Of a DNA stretch of 64,000 bases, positions 60,406-64,000 are shown piece after piece. The DNA is from Corynebacterium deserti GIMN1.010 (GTDB lineage Bacteria > Actinomycetota > Actinomycetes > Mycobacteriales > Mycobacteriaceae), in NCBI RefSeq assembly GCF_001277995.1, contig NZ_CP009220.1, positions 186,001 to 250,000 on the forward strand, in the 5' to 3' direction. The notes below the pieces were generated by a model. It was not told where the DNA came from, did no database searches, and saw only the letters and a list, made by a program, of their open reading frames with translations. Positions within the stretch are counted from its first letter, which is position 1. Each line of letters begins with the position of its first letter. The position numbers were made by a program, and so were the translations under genes.

Positions 60406-61463
60406 GAGCCATCGAGCCAAGCTTCGATGCCGCCGTCGAGGCTGGTCATGTTGGTGTAGCCAGAGTCCTCTAGGATGGCGATGGCTTGGGCGGATCGGGT
60501 GCCGGACGCGCAGTAGATCAGCGTGGGGGATCCGGCGGCAACGGCGGAGGGGACGGTGCCGGAGCGGATGGTGGAGAGGGGGACGTTGGTGGCATTGGGG
60601 ATGGAGTAGGAGTGGAATTCGGCGGGTTCGCGGACGTCGATAAGCGTGGAGCCTGCGGGAATGGTGGTAGCGCGGGGGACATCGAGCACTTCCGCGGAAG
60701 CAGGAGAGATGGGAGGTGGGGTGCGGGAGAGGACGTCGGCAAGCACGGATGGGGAGCCGACGATGGGGATGTATTCCCAGGTCCCGTCGAGGGAGGAGTA
60801 GTAGCCAAGCGTGCCGATTAATGGGCTGCCTATGCCGGTGATGATTTTGAGGGCTTCCATGGCCATGGCGGAGCCGATGACACCGACGACAGGCCCTAAA
60901 ACGCCTGCTTGGGAGCATGAGGGGACGGAGCCGGGAGGTGGTGGGGTGGGGAAGAGGTCTTCGTAAATGGGGCCGTGTCCGGCGTGGAAGACAGAGAGTT
61001 GGGCGTCGAAACCTAAGATGGACGCCCAAATGTGTGGGATGCCGAGGTGGGCGGCGGCCCAGGAGGTGATGTGGCGGGTGTCGAAGTTGTCGGAGCCGTC
61101 GAGGACGAGATCGGCGTCTGACAGCAGGGTTTGAGCATTTGACCAAGTCAGGGGTTCGGTAAAGAAGCGCACATCGAGGGAGGGGTTCAGCGCCAGCATT
61201 GCGTCGCGGGCGGATTCCGCTTTGGGGGAACCAATGCTCGCGGTGGTGTGGATGACCTGGCGGTGGAGGTTGGAGAGGTCGACGGAGTCGTCGTCAATGA
61301 TGGTGATGCGGCCAATGCCGGCACCGCCGAGGTACAGCAGCGCGGGGGACCCCAGGCCACCGGCGCCGATGACTGCAATGTGGGCGTCGATAAGCGCTTG
61401 TTGTTTGGGCTGGCCGATGAGCATGATTTGGCGGCGGTAGCGCGCGATGTCGCGGTGTTTCAT
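60402..61463 (-). CDS. MoeB/ThiF-like adenylyltransferase with C-terminal rhodanese domain
   Basis: A 353-residue E1-like enzyme that adenylates the C-terminal glycine of MoaD (or another sulfur-carrier protein), with a rhodanese domain that would transfer sulfur. N-terminal ATP-binding fold: VIGAGGLGSPALLYLGGAGIG near residue 32, DDDSVDLSNLHRQ near 60 and SDADLVLDGSDNFDTR near 115. The rhodanese part begins near 258 and holds the active cysteine in IYCASGTRSAQA near 322. ATG at 61463 overlaps the moaE stop (ATGA); the longer frame to 61646 is an artefact over moaE. Last gene of the Mo-cofactor operon. Confidence 0.87.
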   Translation of the reverse strand: MKHRDIARYRRQIMLIGQPKQQALIDAHIAVIGAGGLGSPALLYLGGAGIGRITIIDDDSVDLSNLHRQVIHTTASIGSPKAESARDAMLALNPSLDVRFFTEPLTWSNAQTLLSDADLVLDGSDNFDTRHITSWAAAHLGIPHIWASILGFDAQLSVFHAGHGPIYEDLFPTPPPPGSVPSCSQAGVLGPVVGVIGSAMAMEALKIITGIGSPLIGTLGYYSSLDGTWEYIPIVGSPSVLADVLSRTPPPISPASAEVLDVPRATTIPAGSTLIDVREPAEFHSYSIPNATNVPLSTIRSGTVPSAVAAGSPTLIYCASGTRSAQAIAILEDSGYTNMTSLDGGIEAWLDGS

Positions 61464-61918
61464 AGGCCGACCCACTGGGTGGAGCCGTCGGTGAGCGTCT
61501 GTTCTTTCCAGATGGGGACCTGGGCTTTGACGGCGTTGGCCAGGTCGGAGCAGGCAGCGAAGGCGTCGGCGCGGTGCGCGGAGGCGGCGAGCACGAGGAA
61601 TGCGGTGTCGCCGATGGTGAGGGGGCCGGTGCGGTGGGCGGTCCACAGGCGGGTGCGGGGATGCTTGTCGACGACCCCCTGCGCCACCTCCCTCAACACC
61701 TCAGGGGCCGACGGGTGGGCGGTGTACGTCAGCGCGCTTACGCGCGCGCCGCCGTCGTGATCGCGGACAATACCCTCGAAGACCACAAGCGCGCCCATGG
61801 CGTCGGTGAGCACGGCGGTTTTCGCGTCGTGAAGCAACGGTTCAAGCGGAGCCTGCGTCATTAAGGTGCCAATAAGGGTGCCGGTTTGGGCGGCGACATA
61901 GTCGGGATCAGTGGTCAT
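61460..61918 (-). CDS. moaE: Molybdopterin synthase catalytic subunit MoaE
   Basis: A 152-residue large subunit of molybdopterin synthase, which inserts two sulfurs into precursor Z together with MoaD. Seen: GALVVFEGIVRDHDGGARVSALTYTAHPSA near residues 38-68, HRTGPLTIGDTAFLVLAASAHRADAF near 90-115 and VPIWKEQTLTDG at the end with the conserved Lys-Glu. No moaD gene is in the window; it may be elsewhere. The frame upstream of 61918 overlaps the mog gene. Confidence 0.92.
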   Translation of the reverse strand: MTTDPDYVAAQTGTLIGTLMTQAPLEPLLHDAKTAVLTDAMGALVVFEGIVRDHDGGARVSALTYTAHPSAPEVLREVAQGVVDKHPRTRLWTAHRTGPLTIGDTAFLVLAASAHRADAFAACSDLANAVKAQVPIWKEQTLTDGSTQWVGL

Positions 61919-62372
61919 GATGTCCTTGGAGGGAAGCGACGATGTGGTCGATGAGCGGGGAAAGGACAGTGGTTGCATCGCGTGCCGCGCCTGTTGAGCC
62001 TGGTAGCGCCATGATAAACGTGGTGCCGATGGTGCCAGCGAGCGTCCGTGACAGCACCGCGGTAGGCACGTGCTGGGTGCCGAGCGCCCAAAAAGCGTGC
62101 GCGATGCCGGGGATTTCGCGGTGCAGGCGCGGCGCCAGGGTATCAACGGTGATGTCGTCGGGCGTTAGCCCCGTGCCCCCGGAGATGAGCACGACCTGCG
62201 GAAACGCTAGGAAGTCAAGGTAGGCGGGCAAGTCGGCGTCGGCAACAATAACCGGGTCGGGCGTGGCAAAACCGCGCTCGCGCAACCAGTTGACCAAAAT
62301 GGGGCCCGAGCGGTCCGCTAACGTACCGGCGGCAGCGCGAGTTGAGGCGATAATGACGAGCGCATCAGTCAT
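61908..62372 (-). CDS. mog: Molybdopterin adenylyltransferase (MogA/MoaB type)
   Basis: A 154-residue protein that activates molybdopterin by adenylation. Core motifs: [32 protein letters not shown] near residues 68-100 and [12 protein letters not shown] near 130. The ATG at 62372 overlaps the moaC stop, so translation is coupled; its own stop is five bases before the moaE ATG. MogA and MoaB cannot be told apart with confidence from sequence alone. Confidence 0.9.
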   Translation of the reverse strand: MTDALVIIASTRAAAGTLADRSGPILVNWLRERGFATPDPVIVADADLPAYLDFLAFPQVVLISGGTGLTPDDITVDTLAPRLHREIPGIAHAFWALGTQHVPTAVLSRTLAGTIGTTFIMALPGSTGAARDATTVLSPLIDHIVASLQGHHDH

Positions 62373-62839
62373 TGGACCGACCAATCGCCGGACTTGCCGC
62401 CCGTCTTCGTAAGCACACGAATATCGCTGATCACAGCCATTTTATCCACAGCCTTAATCATGTCGTACACTGTCAGCGCCGCCGTGGTCACCGCCGTCAG
62501 CGCCTCCATCTCCACGCCTGTCACACCACGCGTCTTCACCGACGCCTCAATGCGCACGCCATCAGCCAACTCTTCAAAATCCACCGTAATCTTGCCCAGC
62601 GGCAACGGGTGGCACAGCGGAATAATGTCCGGCGTCTTCTTCGCCCCCATAATTCCAGCGATGCGCGCTACAGGCAGGGCGTCACCCTTAGGCAGTCCCG
62701 CGCTAAAAAGCTGCTTAACGACGTCTCCCCGCATCCTCACAAAACCTTCAGCAACCGCCGTTCTTGTGGTCTCAGCCTTGCCAGTGACATCCACCATGTG
62801 GGCAGAACCATCTCCTCTGACGTGGGTTAACTCGCTCAT
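62369..62839 (-). CDS. moaC: Cyclic pyranopterin monophosphate synthase MoaC
   Basis: A 156-residue enzyme of the first cofactor step, converting the GTP-derived intermediate made by MoaA into cyclic pyranopterin. Seen: [18 protein letters not shown] near residue 14, [16 protein letters not shown] near 68, [23 protein letters not shown] near 105-127 and the C-terminal [12 protein letters not shown] at 62839 is chosen because AGGAG is well spaced before it; TTG at 62845 is the other option. moaA is not in the window. Confidence 0.94.
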   Translation of the reverse strand: MSELTHVRGDGSAHMVDVTGKAETTRTAVAEGFVRMRGDVVKQLFSAGLPKGDALPVARIAGIMGAKKTPDIIPLCHPLPLGKITVDFEELADGVRIEASVKTRGVTGVEMEALTAVTTAALTVYDMIKAVDKMAVISDIRVLTKTGGKSGDWSVQ

Positions 62840-62858
62840 GTTCAAAACTCCTGGATGT

Positions 62859-64000
62859 TTACAGCGGGTAGATCTTAACGACGCTATTTTCCTCCACCGT
62901 AGTCCGCGCCGGAACCCGAATGAGACAATCCGCCATTGCAGCTTGAACCAGCAGATGCGAACCCGCGCCGGGGATTGGAGTGACTTTCAGCTGGCCATCC
63001 TGGGTGTGGAGGGTGCCTCGAAGAAATTGCTCCCGATGATCAGGAAGACCCTGCACCTGGTGGGTAAGGAAAGCGGTAGTGTAATTTTCTTGGCTTACTG
63101 CCGGGTTTACTGCAGGTTTTACTGCAGGCTTTACGAAGAGCGTGAAACTCACCAACGTGGAAATCGGATTACCAGGAAGGCAGATCACCGGCGTATCGAA
63201 AAACTTCGCCAGCCCCTGCGGGCCACCCGGCTGCTGATCAACATGACCAAACCACGCCTCGGGGGTGTCCTCCAGAATCTGACCAATGACCTCGAACTTT
63301 CCATGACTAATGCCACCTGAGGTAATCACCACATCGGGTTGGTGACGATCGATGGCTCGTTCCAACTCTGTCTTCAATCGCTTTGGGTCATCGTTGGTCT
63401 TAAGGTGAGCTGCGACATCAATATTGTTGCGCTGACACAGTGCCTGAAGGAGCGGCCCGTTGGCGTCGGGGATGGTGGCTGTGGACCTTGTGGCCACCGT
63501 TGTTATCTCGAATGTTATCTCGGAGCCGCCTGTGACGATGAGGACTGTCGGCTTCGTTACCACGGTGACACGCTCTATCGATTGGCTCGCCAGCACCCCG
63601 ATGTGTACGGGATTAAGCGTTGTACCTGCAGGAATAATCTCAGTTCCTGCTTTGATATCCGACCCTTTAAGTCGCAGAAACGTCCCGTGGGTGGTTGCTG
63701 GAATCGTTGCGTGCTGAACGTCAAAGGTTCCAGGCTGAGTGTTCTCCACTGGGATGACCGCCGCGGTGTTCTTAGGGAGTTGCGCGCCAGTCATAATGGG
63801 AGCAATGTCGTGGCTTAGACCATTGGGATAAAGCCCGCTAGGGTCCAGGCCTGCGGGAATGGTTGGACCAACTGGAAACGTTCCGCCCTCGAGTTGATCC
63901 GGCGAGACGGCGAAACCATCCATTTGGGAATTATCAAAACGCGGTGAATCCCACTTCGCTTCAATCGGTGCTGCTGTTTGCCTGCCCAGAGCTTGCTGGA
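62859..64000 (-). CDS. moeA: Molybdopterin molybdenumtransferase MoeA, 5' end cut by window edge
   Basis: The frame is open to the window edge, adding ...[14 protein letters not shown]... upstream; the first part of the gene (about 40 residues) lies outside. MoeA inserts molybdate into adenylated molybdopterin. Motifs: MDGFAV at 63923, IVTGGSEI and, further on, [14 protein letters not shown] with the catalytic region near 63310, and [13 protein letters not shown] near 63170. At 63080-63140 it carries an odd repeated insertion ([11 protein letters not shown]). The moaC start is 20 bases beyond its stop. First gene of the visible operon. Confidence 0.92.
   Translation of the reverse strand, partial: QQALGRQTAAPIEAKWDSPRFDNSQMDGFAVSPDQLEGGTFPVGPTIPAGLDPSGLYPNGLSHDIAPIMTGAQLPKNTAAVIPVENTQPGTFDVQHATIPATTHGTFLRLKGSDIKAGTEIIPAGTTLNPVHIGVLASQSIERVTVVTKPTVLIVTGGSEITFEITTVATRSTATIPDANGPLLQALCQRNNIDVAAHLKTNDDPKRLKTELERAIDRHQPDVVITSGGISHGKFEVIGQILEDTPEAWFGHVDQQPGGPQGLAKFFDTPVICLPGNPISTLVSFTLFVKPAVKPAVNPAVSQENYTTAFLTHQVQGLPDHREQFLRGTLHTQDGQLKVTPIPGAGSHLLVQAAMADCLIRVPARTTVEENSVVKIYPL

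Noticed and set aside
59926..61146. Long arginine/histidine-rich minus-strand frame
   Set aside because: Composition is typical of a shadow of GC-rich genes; it overlaps the AbiEi-like gene and moeB in another phase.
1..64000. CRISPR array, prophage or rRNA operon
   Set aside because: No regularly spaced identical direct repeats with unique spacers, no phage structural genes or integrase, and no rRNA sequence were seen. The spaced repeats at 52.5 and 59.3 kb are too few and too palindromic for a CRISPR array.

Overview
The window looks like a stretch of the chromosome of Corynebacterium glutamicum or a very close relative. It has moderate GC, a complete actinobacterial myo-inositol (iol) cluster with the C. 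glutamicum gene order, an IolT1-type transporter, gltBD, and the mycolata-specific arabinogalactan genes (aftA, an Emb arabinosyltransferase, dprE1, dprE2, glfT1, a Wzm/Wzt pair). I assigned identity from sequence family recognition only; no database search was run.

Layout. 1-6.2 kb: an aldehyde dehydrogenase, a protein resembling the maltokinase N-terminal cap, an M13 metallopeptidase, and a membrane-anchored protein coupled to a PrsW-type membrane protease. 6.2-19.1 kb: the iol region. The repressor gene iolR is divergent from a tight operon iolC - TIM-barrel aldolase - iolA - iolB - iolD - iolE - iolG - iolH. A strong terminator follows, then an MFS transporter and a Gfo/Idh/MocA dehydrogenase. 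19.1-24.5 kb: a small toxin-antitoxin-like pair, then two LacI-type regulators bracketing another dehydrogenase/isomerase pair. 24.5-25 kb: the 3' end of a degraded IS3-type element. 25-30 kb: a lyase/DASS-transporter operon and iolT1. 30-31.3 kb: a long non-coding region with a candidate small RNA, and a PAS-domain protein. 31.5-37.7 kb: glutamate synthase gltBD. 38-39.5 kb: a glutamate-cysteine-ligase-like enzyme.

39.7-57.4 kb is the cell-wall arabinogalactan locus, in an order that mirrors the mycobacterial Rv3777-Rv3793 block: Emb, aftA, dprE2, dprE1, (four corynebacterial hypothetical genes), a GtrA-family protein, a membrane protein, glfT1, a glyoxalase-like protein, wzt, wzm, a class-V aminotransferase and a quinone oxidoreductase. 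A tRNA-Ser(UGA) follows, then an AGCS amino-acid:Na+ symporter and an AbiEi/DUF559-like protein. The window ends in a translationally coupled molybdenum-cofactor operon (moeA-moaC-mog-moaE-moeB) running on the minus strand, with moeA cut by the window edge.

How the genes work together. IolT1 imports myo-inositol; IolG, IolE, IolD, IolB, IolC, the TIM-barrel aldolase and IolA carry it to central metabolism, under IolR. Two exact matches to the published IolR motif lie in the iolR-iolC intergenic region, and weaker matches lie before the 1.6 kb gene, the 21 kb dehydrogenase and iolT1. DprE1/DprE2 make decaprenyl-phospho-arabinose, which AftA and Emb polymerise onto a galactan started by GlfT1 and exported by Wzm/Wzt.

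The most unusual signal is not a gene. A 13-base word, GCGTCGANAAGCG, occurs 12 times exactly (plus at least six one-mismatch copies) on both strands, in different reading frames and between genes. Also notable are a family of short palindromic units arranged as spaced pairs at 52.5 and 59.3 kb, and a promoter-to-terminator unit without an evident ORF at 30.3-30.7 kb.
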